The notes below the pieces were generated by a model, which saw only the letters and a program-made list of their open reading frames with translations, was not told where the DNA came from and did not search any database. A DNA stretch of 64,000 nucleotides from Sva-07 sp963710625 (GTDB lineage: Bacteria; Actinomycetota; Acidimicrobiia; Acidimicrobiales; Ilumatobacteraceae): assembly GCA_963710625.1 (NCBI GenBank), contig CAVQBG010000009.1, positions 124,001-188,000 of the forward strand, given 5' to 3'. This document shows positions 53,470 through 62,458 of this stretch, one piece after another. Position 1 is the first letter of the stretch; every line of letters begins with the position of its first letter. The translations under genes and the position numbers were made by a program.

Positions 53470-54180
53470 TCAGAAGAGCGACGACTGACCGGCGGGCGGG
53501 GTGCGGTGGATCGCGGTCCACGGGACGTAGTGGTCCATGAACACCCAGGTGCGCCGGTGGATCGCCGAGGGCCCGTAACCGAGCAGTGCCGCCTTGTGCA
53601 CCGGGCACGGGTAGCCCTTGTTGGTGTCGAACGACCAGTGCGGGTAGCTGTCGGCCTGGGCCCGCATCTGACGGTCGCGTACCACCTTGGCGAGGATGCT
53701 CGCGGTGGCGACGCTGAGGCAGCGGAGGTCGGCCTTCACCGCGAGTTCCACGTGCGGCACCGACGGCGACACGAAGTCCCACTTGCCGTCGGTGACCGCC
53801 ACATCGGCTTCGACCCCGAGAGCCTCGATCGCTCGACGCGCCGCCAGCTTCTGGGCCGCCGACATGCCGAGGTGATCGCACTCCTCGTGGCTGACCGATC
53901 CGACCGACCAGGCGAGGCACCAGTCGGTGAGCTTGTCGAACAGGGCCTCCCGTTCCCGCTCGTTGAGCAGCTTCGAGTCGCGCACGCCGTTGACCCGAGT
54001 GTCGCGCGGCAGGATCGCCGCACCGACCGACAGCGGTCCTGCCCACGCCCCGCGGCCGACCTCGTCGATGCCGACCACCACGTCGTGACCGCGCGCCCAC
54101 ATCTCCTTCTCGATCGAGCGCGTCGGCGCCCGCTTCTTCGACTGCTTCGGACGCTTCGGACGTGTCGCCGACGGACTCAC
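53470..54180 (-). CDS. rnhB: Ribonuclease HII
   Basis: A 236-residue RNase HII that cuts RNA in RNA-DNA hybrids and single ribonucleotides in DNA. Catalytic residues: Asp-Glu in GIDEVGRGAWAG, DSK motif in VRDSKLL, and Asp in later VKADLRCLSVA. The N-terminal 30 residues are basic and specific to this protein. GTG 54180 lies 8 bases after the upstream gene stop and is chosen over a longer in-frame start that would overlap it. Ends 4 bases from otsB. Confidence 0.94.
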   Translation of the reverse strand: MSPSATRPKRPKQSKKRAPTRSIEKEMWARGHDVVVGIDEVGRGAWAGPLSVGAAILPRDTRVNGVRDSKLLNEREREALFDKLTDWCLAWSVGSVSHEECDHLGMSAAQKLAARRAIEALGVEADVAVTDGKWDFVSPSVPHVELAVKADLRCLSVATASILAKVVRDRQMRAQADSYPHWSFDTNKGYPCPVHKAALLGYGPSAIHRRTWVFMDHYVPWTAIHRTPPAGQSSLF

Positions 54181-54187
54181 GCCGGGA

Positions 54188-55459
54188 TCACCCGGGGCCG
54201 AGGTCGATGCTGACACCGATGCGGGTGGGCTGCGGCGGCGCCGCCCAGAGCGCCTCGCCCGACGCTGCGTCGGTCGCCCAGTCGGGATCGACACCGGGGG
54301 CGGTCAGACGCTGCACGTCGCCGTGCTGCTCCCACAGCACCGCCGGGCGCTCCCCGTGCCAACGCACGGCGAACGACACCGTCGAGCGGGGTCCGGTCGG
54401 GATGCCGTGGACCTCGAAGTTGGCGCCGAGCCAGCGCCGAGGGATCCCGGCCGTGAGGAGCCGCCCGCCGTCGGCGATTCGCCGTTCGATCTGGCTGACG
54501 AACCGGCCGACCGACGGTCCGCGCCGCACGTCGGAGAACGACGACGCCCGACCGGCGGCGTCGGGAGCGACACGACCGTCGGCGATTCGCCGGGCACGGA
54601 GGCGGGCGATGTCAACGGCGGCCCGGCTGTCGTCTGCGGCCAGCGCCAACCGCTCGCACGCAGCGAGCGCGACATCCACGTCGGGATCGTCGAGACGAGC
54701 GACCGCCGCGATCGGCTCGACGATCTCGGGCATCCAGGCCTCGGCGTCATCGCCGAGGCGCGCCAACTCGGCGACGTCGAGCAGGAACCCGATCGGGTCG
54801 CCGGCGCCGACCGGTCCCTGCAGGAGCAGATCGCATCGGGCAGCGGTGAGCGCATCATCGAGGCCGGCGTCGGGCAACACCACCCGGCTCGCCCGATGCA
54901 CCACCGACAGCCACCCGCGAACCACGGCCATCGCCGGCGCCAGGGTGGGCAGCGCCCACACACCGATGCGTTGCGGATCGTGCGGCAGGGCGACACGGAT
55001 CGACGAGCGGTGCCCGACCGGCAGCACGATCGAACCGGCAGGAAGGTCGAGCCCCTGGATCGGCACGTCGGCGGGCGGACGCTCGGTGAGCACCCGTGAA
55101 CCGGCGAATGCGACGGCGAACGGCAACGGCGACTCGTTCTCGATCTCGATGACGGTGAGCCCTCCGAGGTCGGGAACCGACCACACCCGTTGCACGGCAT
55201 CGCCGTCGGGGATCCGGAGCCGGGTCTCGACCACCGGGGTGCCGTCGAGTCGCCGCTGCCGCACGGCGGGTTCGTCGGCAGGCACGTGCCATCGGTCCTC
55301 CGCCGCGACGTACCACGACACGATCGCGTCCCCGGCGTCGTTGCCGTCGGCGCTGAGCGACGTCACGTCACCCCACGGCGCGACGATCGCACGGCACGGC
55401 GCGCCGGTGACCCCGACGATCGACTCGGCGGTGGCAGCGTGCCGCTCGATCGTGCTCAC
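54188..55459 (-). CDS. Conserved-looking hypothetical protein
   Basis: A 423-residue soluble protein. The N-terminal half is beta-rich, with VIEIENESPLPFAVAFAGSR and LPVGHRSSIRVALPHD; a middle helical part carries a cluster of aspartates (LGDDAEAWMPEIVEPI); the C-terminal strand HGERPAVLWEQHG recalls carbohydrate-processing enzymes. No family identified. It is tightly placed: GTGA overlap with gpsA upstream and 7 bases to rnhB downstream. Confidence 0.6.
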   Translation of the reverse strand: MSTIERHAATAESIVGVTGAPCRAIVAPWGDVTSLSADGNDAGDAIVSWYVAAEDRWHVPADEPAVRQRRLDGTPVVETRLRIPDGDAVQRVWSVPDLGGLTVIEIENESPLPFAVAFAGSRVLTERPPADVPIQGLDLPAGSIVLPVGHRSSIRVALPHDPQRIGVWALPTLAPAMAVVRGWLSVVHRASRVVLPDAGLDDALTAARCDLLLQGPVGAGDPIGFLLDVAELARLGDDAEAWMPEIVEPIAAVARLDDPDVDVALAACERLALAADDSRAAVDIARLRARRIADGRVAPDAAGRASSFSDVRRGPSVGRFVSQIERRIADGGRLLTAGIPRRWLGANFEVHGIPTGPRSTVSFAVRWHGERPAVLWEQHGDVQRLTAPGVDPDWATDAASGEALWAAPPQPTRIGVSIDLGPG

Positions 55460-56457
55460 GCCTCGAATTCGCCCTTGCGGCTGCGCTGCATGAGCGCCGC
55501 AAGTGCGTCGGGGGCCGGACGGTGCTCGTGGCAGACGGCGACGACCTGCTCGGTGATCGGCATTTCGACACCGTATCGGCGGGCGAGGTCGAGCACGCTC
55601 GGCGACGACTTCACACCCTCGGCGACCATGTTCGTGGCGGCCAGGATCTCCTCGATCGACTTGCCGGCCCCGAGTTCCAGGCCGACCATGTTGTTGCGGC
55701 TCTGCTTCGACGAGCAGGTGGCGATCAGGTCGCCCATGCCGGCCAGGCCGGCGAACGTGACGGGCGCGCCGCCCATGGCCACCCCGAGACGGGTCATCTC
55801 GGCGAGGCCTCGGGTGATCAGCGTGGCGCGTGTGTTGTCGCCGAACCCCATGCCTTCCGCCATTCCAGCCGCGATCGCGATCACGTTCTTGACGACGCCG
55901 GCGACCTCACAGCCGATCACGTCGGTGTTGGTGTAGACCCGCAAGCTGGGCCGGCTGAAGATCCGCTGCAGTTCGCGGCCGATCGTGTCGTCGTTGATCG
56001 CGACGACGCTGGCCGCGGGTTGGCCGGCCAGGATCTCCTTGGCGAGGTTCGGACCGGTCAGCACGGCCACGGGATGGCCCGGCATCACGTCGGCGGTCAC
56101 CTCGCTCATCCGCTTGAGCGTGGTGCGTTCGAGGCCCTTGGCGAGGCTGACGACGGGAACCCACGGGCGGATCCACGCGGCCGCCTCGAGCGCAACGTCG
56201 CGATACCCGTGCGACGGCACCGCCATCACCACCACGTCGGCACCGGACACTGCGTCGGCCAGGGAGTCGGTGGCGCGCAGTTCGTCGGGCAAGGCGAACG
56301 ACGGCAGGTACTCCGGGTTGACCTTGGCCTGGTCGATGTGTGCTGCGAGCTCCTGACGACGCGCCCACAGCACCGTAGGGGCGTTCTCGGCGGCGAGCGC
56401 AGCCACCGTGGTCCCCCACGACCCCGCACCGATCACCGCAACGTTGATCTCACTCAT
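55456..56457 (-). CDS. gpsA: NAD(P)-dependent glycerol-3-phosphate dehydrogenase
   Basis: A 333-residue dehydrogenase making sn-glycerol 3-phosphate for lipid synthesis. Rossmann motif AVIGAGSWGTTVA, catalytic Lys in EVAGVVKNVIAIAAG, substrate part GFGDNTRATLITRGL, and MAEGVKSS. A GGGGGGAG ribosome site is 4 bases before the ATG. Its stop overlaps the next start (GTGA). Confidence 0.95.
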   Translation of the reverse strand: MSEINVAVIGAGSWGTTVAALAAENAPTVLWARRQELAAHIDQAKVNPEYLPSFALPDELRATDSLADAVSGADVVVMAVPSHGYRDVALEAAAWIRPWVPVVSLAKGLERTTLKRMSEVTADVMPGHPVAVLTGPNLAKEILAGQPAASVVAINDDTIGRELQRIFSRPSLRVYTNTDVIGCEVAGVVKNVIAIAAGMAEGMGFGDNTRATLITRGLAEMTRLGVAMGGAPVTFAGLAGMGDLIATCSSKQSRNNMVGLELGAGKSIEEILAATNMVAEGVKSSPSVLDLARRYGVEMPITEQVVAVCHEHRPAPDALAALMQRSRKGEFEA

Positions 56458-56596
56458 CTCGCTCCCCCCGAACGTTCCGCGGGTCGGTGTCCCACGGCTT
56501 CCCCTCCGACGACGTCACCCTACTTCGGGTCGGCCCGTCGGGCTCGGTCGTCACCGACAGGCTGGATCCGCGGCGCCCCTCCTACAGTGGGTACTC

Positions 56597-57208
56597 GTGC
56601 GTCTCGCCGTGCTGATCCCGGTCAAGCGCTTTCGCGCGGCGAAGGGCCGTCTCGCCGGGGTGCTGTCCGACCACGATCGAGCCGAACTCGCGCGGTGGAT
56701 GGCGACCAGGGTCGTCGACGTCGTCGCCGAGGTGCCGACGTTCGTCGCGTGCGACGACGACGGTGTCGCGGCCTGGGCGACCGAGCGTGGCGCCGAAGTG
56801 ATCTGGGGGGCCGGCCTGGGGCTGAACGGCGCCGTCGACGACGGGGTGCAGCGGATCACCGCGCTGGGCTTCGACCACGTGGTGGTCTCCCACGCCGACC
56901 TCGCCCGTCCTGGGCGGCTCCTCGACGTCGTCGACGAGGGCGTCGTCACGCTGGTGCCGGATCGGCGCCACGACGGGACGAACGTGATGTCGTTCCCGAC
57001 AGCGACCCCGCTGGCCGCCTCCTACGGCGGTGGCTCGTTCAGCCGTCACCTGGGCCAGGCACTGGCCCTCGACGGCGTCACCGTCGAGGTCCGCTCCGAT
57101 CCCGACCTGTCCCTCGATCTCGACACCGGTCGAGATCTGTCCCATCCCCTGATCCACGAGGTACTTCCCCCATGGCTGCGAACGAACCAGGCCAACCGGC
57201 GCCCGTGA
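56597..57208 (+). CDS. cofC: 2-phospho-L-lactate guanylyltransferase (coenzyme F420 synthesis)
   Basis: A 203-residue nucleotidyltransferase of the CofC/FbiD type, which activates phospholactate or phosphoenolpyruvate for F420. It begins VRLAVLIPVKRFRAAKGRLA, followed by VVSHADLARP and RHDGTNVMSF, all typical. GTG start with TACAGT 8 bases upstream (leaderless). F420 use is confirmed by the LLM oxidoreductases here. The PIG-L gene starts at its last base (TGATG). Confidence 0.9.
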   Translation: MRLAVLIPVKRFRAAKGRLAGVLSDHDRAELARWMATRVVDVVAEVPTFVACDDDGVAAWATERGAEVIWGAGLGLNGAVDDGVQRITALGFDHVVVSHADLARPGRLLDVVDEGVVTLVPDRRHDGTNVMSFPTATPLAASYGGGSFSRHLGQALALDGVTVEVRSDPDLSLDLDTGRDLSHPLIHEVLPPWLRTNQANRRP

Positions 57209-57951
57209 TGCCCGGGTCGGCCACGCCGACGACCACCGACCTGCACACACCGACATCGGCGCTGGCGATCGGGGCTCACCCCGACGACGTCGAGTTCGGC
57301 TGCGGTGGGTTGCTCGCGAAGTGGGCTGCCGACGGCTGCACAATCCACCATCTCGTGTGCACCGACGGCTCGAAGGGGACCTGGGATCCCGACGCCGACG
57401 TCGTCGCGCTCGCAGCCCGCCGCCAGGTCGAACAGCGAGAAGCAGCCCGACGTCTCGCCGGCGATCGAGCAGGTGAGGTGCGCTTCCTCGGGCGGGTCGA
57501 CGGCGAACTCGAGAGCGACCTCGCGACGCGCGGCGAGGTCGCCCGGGTGATCCGCGAACTCCGTCCGCAGGTGGTGCTCGGGCACGACCCGTGGAAGCGG
57601 TACCGCCTGCACCCGGATCACCGTCATGCCGGGATCCTCGCCTGTGACGGGATCGTCGCCGCTCGCGACCCTCACTTCTTCCGGGATCACGGCCTTGCGC
57701 ACCACCGACCGGAGGCGCTGCTGCTCTGGGAGGCGGACCAACCGGATCACGCCGAGGACGTCAGCGGGTTCGTCGACGTGAAGCTCTTCGCACTCGCGGC
57801 CCACGAGAGCCAGTTCGAGTCGACGATGAAGGCCTCAGACGAGGGTCAGATGGCAGCGTTCGAGCAACGGGTGCGCAATCGTCTCGGCGATCTGGGCCGC
57901 CCCTTCGACATGGATGCTGCCGAGGTCTTCAAGCTCATCGCCGATCTCTGA
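57208..57951 (+). CDS. PIG-L/LmbE-type zinc deacetylase
   Basis: A 247-residue N-acetylglucosamine-type deacetylase: AIGAHPDDVEFGCGG, LHPDHRHAG and EVRFLGRVDGELES. It could be MshB-like in mycothiol synthesis or act on another amino sugar; only the fold is certain. Start ATG 57208 overlaps the cofC stop by one base; an ATG at 57172 is possible. Confidence 0.85.
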   Translation: MPGSATPTTTDLHTPTSALAIGAHPDDVEFGCGGLLAKWAADGCTIHHLVCTDGSKGTWDPDADVVALAARRQVEQREAARRLAGDRAGEVRFLGRVDGELESDLATRGEVARVIRELRPQVVLGHDPWKRYRLHPDHRHAGILACDGIVAARDPHFFRDHGLAHHRPEALLLWEADQPDHAEDVSGFVDVKLFALAAHESQFESTMKASDEGQMAAFEQRVRNRLGDLGRPFDMDAAEVFKLIADL

Positions 57952-57969
57952 GGACGGCCAGTACGCGAA

Positions 57970-57993
57970 ACGGGGGGCCCGTGGGCCCCCCGT
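57970..57993. terminator. Strong GC hairpin between convergent genes
   Basis: ACGGGGGGCCC (57970-57980) is the exact reverse complement of GGGCCCCCCGT (57983-57993), separated by GT. It lies between the PIG-L and tail-gene stops and is symmetrical, so it can stop both transcripts. There is no T-run. Confidence 0.75.
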
Positions 57994-58011
57994 CGTCGTG
58001 TTGTGGAGACC

Positions 58012-58413
58012 TCAGCGCCTGGGCGCTGCTGCCTTCTTGGCCGGAGCCTTCTTCTTCGCTGGGGCCTTCTTGGCCGGAGCCTTGGCCTTCGCGGGCGCCT
58101 TCTTCGCAGGAGCCTTCTTCTTCGCTGGGGCCTTCTTGGCCGGAGCCTTCTTCTTGGCCGGCGCCTTCTTCGCCGGAGCCTTGGCCTTCGCGGGCGCCTT
58201 CTTCGCAGGAGCCTTCTTCTTCGCTGGGGCCTTCTTGGCCGGAGCCTTCTTCTTGGCCGGCGCCTTCTTCGCCGGAGCCTTGGCCTTCGCGGGCGCCTTC
58301 TTCGCAGGAGCCCTCTTCTTGGCCGGCGCCTTCTTCGCCGGAGCCTTGGCCTTCGCTGGCGCCTTCTTCGCAGGAGCCTTCTTCTTGGCGGGTGCCTTCT
58401 TGGCGACGGCCAT
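58012..58413 (-). CDS. Lys/Ala/Pro-rich tandem-repeat protein (HupB tail-like)
   Basis: A 133-residue protein made of KKAPAKKKAPAKKAPAKAKA-type repeats, very like the C-terminal tails of actinobacterial HupB and of histone H1. It binds DNA non-specifically by charge. The DNA has 99-bp tandem repeats (TTCGCGGGC at 58088, 58187 and 58286). The ATG lies 4 bases after the HU stop in another frame (+1), so the tail is a separate coupled gene or has been split off by a frameshift. Confidence 0.82.
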   Translation of the reverse strand: MAVAKKAPAKKKAPAKKAPAKAKAPAKKAPAKKRAPAKKAPAKAKAPAKKAPAKKKAPAKKAPAKKKAPAKKAPAKAKAPAKKAPAKKKAPAKKAPAKKKAPAKKAPAKAKAPAKKAPAKKKAPAKKAAAPRR

Positions 58414-58417
58414 CAGA

Positions 58418-58699
58418 TCACTTCCCGTTCAGCGCGGACTTGAGCGTCGAGCTGGCGGTGAACTTCATCGCCGTCGAGGCCTTGATCTGCACGGGCGCAC
58501 CCGTCTGCGGGTTGCGGCCGGTTCGGGCGCTGCGCTTGGTGGTGCTGAACGAGCCGAAGCCGGGCCAAGCGACCTTCTCGCCCTTCTTCGTGGCGGTGAC
58601 GACATGATCGAAGAACGCGCCGAGCGTGCGCTCGGCATCGGCCTTCGAGACGCCGGCGGCGTCTGCCACTGCGTCGATCAGTTCTGCTTTGGTAGCCAT
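58418..58699 (-). CDS. hup: HU family DNA-binding protein
   Basis: A 93-residue HU: MATKAELIDAVADAAGVSKA, WPGFGSFSTTKRSAR and GRNPQTGAPVQI (the DNA-binding arm with its Pro). It bends DNA and compacts the nucleoid. AGAGGA precedes the ATG. Ends normally (SALNGK), without the fused lysine-rich tail of most actinobacterial HU proteins; the tail is encoded just downstream. Confidence 0.94.
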   Translation of the reverse strand: MATKAELIDAVADAAGVSKADAERTLGAFFDHVVTATKKGEKVAWPGFGSFSTTKRSARTGRNPQTGAPVQIKASTAMKFTASSTLKSALNGK

Positions 58700-58823
58700 G
58701 AGTCCTCTTTCGGATGGGTGTTTCGTTGCTGTTCACCCCGGCGCGATGCGCCGAGACCGCTCCGCGTCTGACGGCGGAATGAGACCATGTGACCGATCGG
58801 AGAGCCTCGCGTTCAAGCACCTA

Positions 58824-58844
58824 GTCATTTGCATTTGCAATGAC
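58824..58844. promoter_or_regulatory. Inverted repeat between hup and the PhoH-like gene
   Basis: GTCATTTGCA and TGCAATGAC flank TT, giving a 21-base near palindrome with a TTGCATTTGCAA core, in an AT-rich island between divergent genes. It may be an operator or lie at the hup promoter; no regulator is adjacent. Confidence 0.35.
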
Positions 58845-58981
58845 ATCGCCCGTTGACCCTTGCCGGTATTGGGGAATTCGCGCATCCACCACGTCCGGTG
58901 ATCACTGCGCTACAACGTGCATCCGTTGGGTATGGCAATCGATTCACAGCGAATCCACGAGGCTCACGCCGAGGAGCGATG

Positions 58982-60397
58982 GTGACCGACCTTCTTCCGT
59001 CCGCTGGCGCACCGACCCCCGATGCCGACCAGGCATCGCACGGTCCCGATCGGACGAGGGGAGGCCAGCGGACCCGGCTCGTCGTCGACACCTCGGTCCT
59101 CATCGCGGATCCGACCTGCGTGCTCGAGTTCATCGACGCCGATGTGGTGATCCCGCTCACGGTGGTCGAGGAACTCGACGGCCTCAAGAGCAGAGCAGAC
59201 GATGTCGGTCGGGCCGCTCGCACCGCGCTGCGCACGCTGGAGGAGCTGCGTGTCGCCCACGGCGGCTCGCTCGCCGACCCGGTCCCCACCGGCAACGGCA
59301 CCGCGACCCTGCAGATCGAGATCAACAACATCCGCAAGCACCTCCTCGTCGAACACGGGCTCGACCCCGCTGTGCCCGACAACCGCATCATCGGTGCCGC
59401 GATCGGTCAGTCCGACTTCGGGCCGACGACGATGATCAGCAACGACGCCGCACTGCGCATCAAGGCAGCACACCTCGGCGTCGCCGCCGCCGAGCATCGT
59501 CTCACCAGGTCCGATCGGACCACGGGCGCAGTTGGATGGACCACCCTCGAGGCCGCCCACGAATCGATCGACTGCCTGTACGCGGCCGGGGCCATCGCGA
59601 TGGACGCCGTGATCACCGGGGTGGGCGATGCGGCCGTCACCTTCACCGAGAACGAGTTCGCCGTGCTGCGCTCCGGCTCACAGTCGGCGTTGGTGCGAGC
59701 GGTCGACGACGAGTTCGTGCTCCTGCCACAGCACACTCCCGAAGCCTGGGGCCTGCGGCCGCGCAGCAAGGAGCAGCGCTTCGCACTGGAGTTGCTGCTC
59801 GACCCCGACATCGCGGTGATCGCACTCGACGGACGAGCCGGCACCGGCAAGACGATCCTGGCGGTCGCCGCCGGGCTCGAGCAGGTCGTCGAGCAGAACC
59901 ACTACGAACGCCTCGCGGTGTACCGCCCGTTGGTGCCGGTGGGGCGCGCCGATGTCGGCTTCCTGCCGGGAGGGCTCGACGAGAAGCTCGACCCGTGGAT
60001 GGCGGCGATCCACGACGCGGTCGTCGCGCTGACCGATCGAGGCAACATCACCGACGCCCGGGACATGGTCGACGAACTGACCACCCGAGGCAAGCTGTCG
60101 CTGGAATCGGTGACGTTCCTGCGTGGCCGATCGTTGCAGCGACAGTTCGTGGTGATCGACGAGGCCCAGAACCTCGAGCCGACCACGCTGCGCACGATCC
60201 TCACCCGCGTCGGCGACGGAACCAAGGTGATCTTCACCGGCGACACCAGCCAGATCGACGCGCCGTACCTCGGCGAGTCCAACAACGCCCTGAGCGTGCT
60301 GACCTCTGCCTTCTCCGGCCAGCGGTGTTTCGGGCACATCACCCTCACGGCGTGCGAGCGCAGCGACGTCGCCAGCCTCGCCGCCGAACTCCTGTAG
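58982..60397 (+). CDS. PIN domain-PhoH ATPase fusion
   Basis: A 471-residue protein: N-terminal PIN RNase domain (VVDTSVLIADPT, VVEELDGLK and later Asp residues) and a C-terminal PhoH-like helicase/ATPase domain with Walker A GRAGTGKT and Walker B VVIDEAQNLEP. PIN-PhoH proteins (PhoH2 type) unwind and cut RNA. GTG 58982 is preferred: AGGAG lies 5 bases before it but only 2 before ATG 58979. Confidence 0.92.
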   Translation: MTDLLPSAGAPTPDADQASHGPDRTRGGQRTRLVVDTSVLIADPTCVLEFIDADVVIPLTVVEELDGLKSRADDVGRAARTALRTLEELRVAHGGSLADPVPTGNGTATLQIEINNIRKHLLVEHGLDPAVPDNRIIGAAIGQSDFGPTTMISNDAALRIKAAHLGVAAAEHRLTRSDRTTGAVGWTTLEAAHESIDCLYAAGAIAMDAVITGVGDAAVTFTENEFAVLRSGSQSALVRAVDDEFVLLPQHTPEAWGLRPRSKEQRFALELLLDPDIAVIALDGRAGTGKTILAVAAGLEQVVEQNHYERLAVYRPLVPVGRADVGFLPGGLDEKLDPWMAAIHDAVVALTDRGNITDARDMVDELTTRGKLSLESVTFLRGRSLQRQFVVIDEAQNLEPTTLRTILTRVGDGTKVIFTGDTSQIDAPYLGESNNALSVLTSAFSGQRCFGHITLTACERSDVASLAAELL

Positions 60398-60479
60398 CCC
60401 GCGAGCGGCCCCAGCAGGGCGCCACCGCACGGCGCGTCCCGCGATCGCTACGGGTTCATCGCGTGTTTCGAAAATCCGG

Positions 60480-60508
60480 TTGCGGACGTGGCTCCGAACA
60501 TTTAGTGT
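60480..60508 (+). promoter_or_regulatory. Predicted promoter of the whiB gene
   Basis: TTGCGG (60480-60485) and TAGTGT (60503-60508) are spaced by 17 bases, giving a transcript that begins near 60515 and a 5' leader of about 55 bases with a ribosome site. This contrasts with the many leaderless genes in the window. Confidence 0.5.
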
Positions 60509-60570
60509 TAAATCGAGCATCGAGCGTCCTCCCCCCGGCCCCCGTTGCTCTCAGCACGAAGGGAGCCGTC

Positions 60571-60885
60571 ATGGCGGTTGCAGAGCTGTTCGAGTACGAG
60601 ACGCATCACGTCGAGAGCTGGCAGGACCTCGCGGCGTGCAAGGGCCGCACGAAGCTCTTCTTCCCGCCCAAGGCCGAACGCCCCCAGGCTCGAGCTCGCC
60701 GAGAGGCGAAGGCCGAGCGGCTCTGCAACGAGTGCCCGGTGCTCCTCTCCTGCCGGACCTTCGCCCGCTCCAACCGTGAATACGGATACTGGGGTGGCGA
60801 GTCCGAAGAAGACCGCCACCTCGCCGGCTTCACCGTGTCGGCCCCGATCGGGGTGCGGGCACGGCTCCAGAGCCAGACCGGCTGA
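60571..60885 (+). CDS. WhiB-family iron-sulfur transcriptional regulator
   Basis: A 104-residue Wbl protein binding a [4Fe-4S] cluster and the sigma factor. The four cysteines are Cys in LAACKGR, CNEC and Cys in LLSCRTFA, followed by the turn motif YGYWGGES. The spacing C-x(2)-C-x(5)-C is normal. GGGAG lies 6 bases before the ATG. Which Wbl class it belongs to is not decidable. Confidence 0.95.
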   Translation: MAVAELFEYETHHVESWQDLAACKGRTKLFFPPKAERPQARARREAKAERLCNECPVLLSCRTFARSNREYGYWGGESEEDRHLAGFTVSAPIGVRARLQSQTG

Positions 60886-60944
60886 CACCCGACGCAGCAC
60901 CCACCCGAGCGGGGCCTGTGACACCCGCTGTCTAGGGTGACACC

Positions 60945-61517
60945 GTGTCGTTGCCCACCTTCGCCGTCGTCGATCTCGAGACGTCGGGCCTGTCGAGTCG
61001 ACGACACCGGGTCCTGCAGATCGGTGTGGTCACCGTCCACGCCGACGGCACCGTGATCGACACCTGGTCGACCATGGTGAAGCTCCGCTGGCCGTTCCAG
61101 CGTGTCGGGCCCACCGAGATCCACGGGATCACGCGGCGGACGCTGAAGGGCGCGCCCGCACTCGATGATGCGCTCGACCGGCTCGCCGAGCGCCTCGACG
61201 GATCGATCTTCACCGCCCACAACGCCGCATTCGACGCCGCGTTCATCGAACGGGCGGGTCGCCGCCGAGCGGCCGACGACCCGTTGCGCCGCCTCGATCC
61301 GCTCCTGTGCACCCTGCGGATGTCGCGCCGTCTCGACCCCGATCGTGAACAGTCACATCGACTCGCCGACGTCTGTGAACGCTACGGGGTCGTCCTCGAA
61401 CGGCCTCACGACGCGCTCGGCGACGCACAGGCAACCGCCGCGGTCCTCCCCCACCTCCTCGACGCGCACGGCATCACCACCGTCGAGCAGTTGCAGCCGT
61501 TCTACGTGCGGGTGTAG
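60945..61517 (+). CDS. DEDDh 3'-5' exonuclease (DnaQ-like)
   Basis: A 190-residue exonuclease with all catalytic residues: AVVDLETSGL, IHGITRRTL, TAHNAAFDAAFI and HDALGDAQATAAV. Related to DNA polymerase III epsilon but free-standing; role in proofreading or repair. GTG start with TAGGGT 6 bases upstream. Its last 16 bases overlap the end of the convergent pafC-like gene. Confidence 0.9.
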   Translation: MSLPTFAVVDLETSGLSSRRHRVLQIGVVTVHADGTVIDTWSTMVKLRWPFQRVGPTEIHGITRRTLKGAPALDDALDRLAERLDGSIFTAHNAAFDAAFIERAGRRRAADDPLRRLDPLLCTLRMSRRLDPDREQSHRLADVCERYGVVLERPHDALGDAQATAAVLPHLLDAHGITTVEQLQPFYVRV

Positions 61518-62458
61518 CGCTCCAGCAGGCGCCGAGCGAGCGCTGCGGCTGCATCGAAACCCGCTGGTTCGACCACCTCCGCGGTGGGTCCGAGGCGGAG
61601 CAGCAACTTGGCGAGCCACCGCTCGTTCGACACCGGGAGCCGCACGTCGACCGACCCGTCACCGCGCTCGACCACCTCGTCGACGGGATACTGCTCGACC
61701 ACCCAGCGCGCCTCCGGACGGAGGCGGAGGACGGCGCGGGGGACCTCGACGTCGACGAAGAACGGGGGCGGCGCCGAGACCTCGTCGACGGCGGGAACGA
61801 CCGATCCGGTGGGACTCGACGACTCGATCCGGTCGACGCGGAACGTCCGCCGCTCGCCCGAGCGCCCGTCGTCGGCCAGCACGTACCAGTTCCCCGAGTC
61901 GACGAACACGTGCCTCGGCACGATCGTGCGCTCGGCGAGCTCGTCGCGTGCGGGCGTGTAGTAGCTGATGCGCAGTTCACTGGACGAGGCCGCGGCGTCG
62001 ACCAGGGCGTCGGTCACCTCGGGCCGGGCCAGGTCGATCACGACGCCGGCCGTGTCGTCGACCCCGGTGTCGATCCCGGCCTCGCCGAGCGCGCGGGCGA
62101 GCTTGTCGAGACCGCGTCCGAGCGCCCCGGCCCGATCGGCACCCGGCAGCTCCATCGCCGCGCGTCCGGCGGCGAGCAACGAGAATCCCTCGAGGGCGGT
62201 CAGCCGCAACGGGCGGGTGAAGAGCCTCGGCACACCGACGAAGACCACCCCGTCGTCGACGAAGACGTCGATCATCTCGTCGACGAACGGCGGGAGTCCG
62301 CACATCGCCACCAGCTCGAGGTCCTTCTGGACCTGGGCCTCGGTCAGGTCGTAGCGACGCGCGACGTCGGCGAGCGGCACCTCGCCGACCTCCATCAGCC
62401 ACGGCAGCATCACGAGGAGGCGCCGCAGACGATCCTCGGCGTTGCGGGGACCGCTCAC
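61502..62458 (-). CDS. pafC: WYL-domain regulator PafC-like
   Basis: A 318-residue transcriptional regulator with an N-terminal winged-helix (LEDRLRR-like region VPLADVARRYDLTEAQVQKD) and a WYL domain (SSELRISYYTPARDELAERT, NWYVLADD and RTFRVDRIES). PafB/PafC heterodimer activates the RecA-independent DNA damage response in actinobacteria. GTG start overlaps the pafB stop (GTGA). Convergent with the exonuclease gene. Confidence 0.86.
   Translation of the reverse strand: MSGPRNAEDRLRRLLVMLPWLMEVGEVPLADVARRYDLTEAQVQKDLELVAMCGLPPFVDEMIDVFVDDGVVFVGVPRLFTRPLRLTALEGFSLLAAGRAAMELPGADRAGALGRGLDKLARALGEAGIDTGVDDTAGVVIDLARPEVTDALVDAAASSSELRISYYTPARDELAERTIVPRHVFVDSGNWYVLADDGRSGERRTFRVDRIESSSPTGSVVPAVDEVSAPPPFFVDVEVPRAVLRLRPEARWVVEQYPVDEVVERGDGSVDVRLPVSNERWLAKLLLRLGPTAEVVEPAGFDAAAALARRLLERYTRT

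Noticed and set aside
58012..58413. CRISPR-like array
   Set aside because: The regular repeats here are coding tandem repeats with no unique spacers; no other array-like spacing was seen in the window.
58003..58443. Leucine/arginine-rich plus-strand repeat frames
   Set aside because: They are the reverse reading of the Lys/Ala/Pro tail repeats; the minus strand has the start next to the HU stop.
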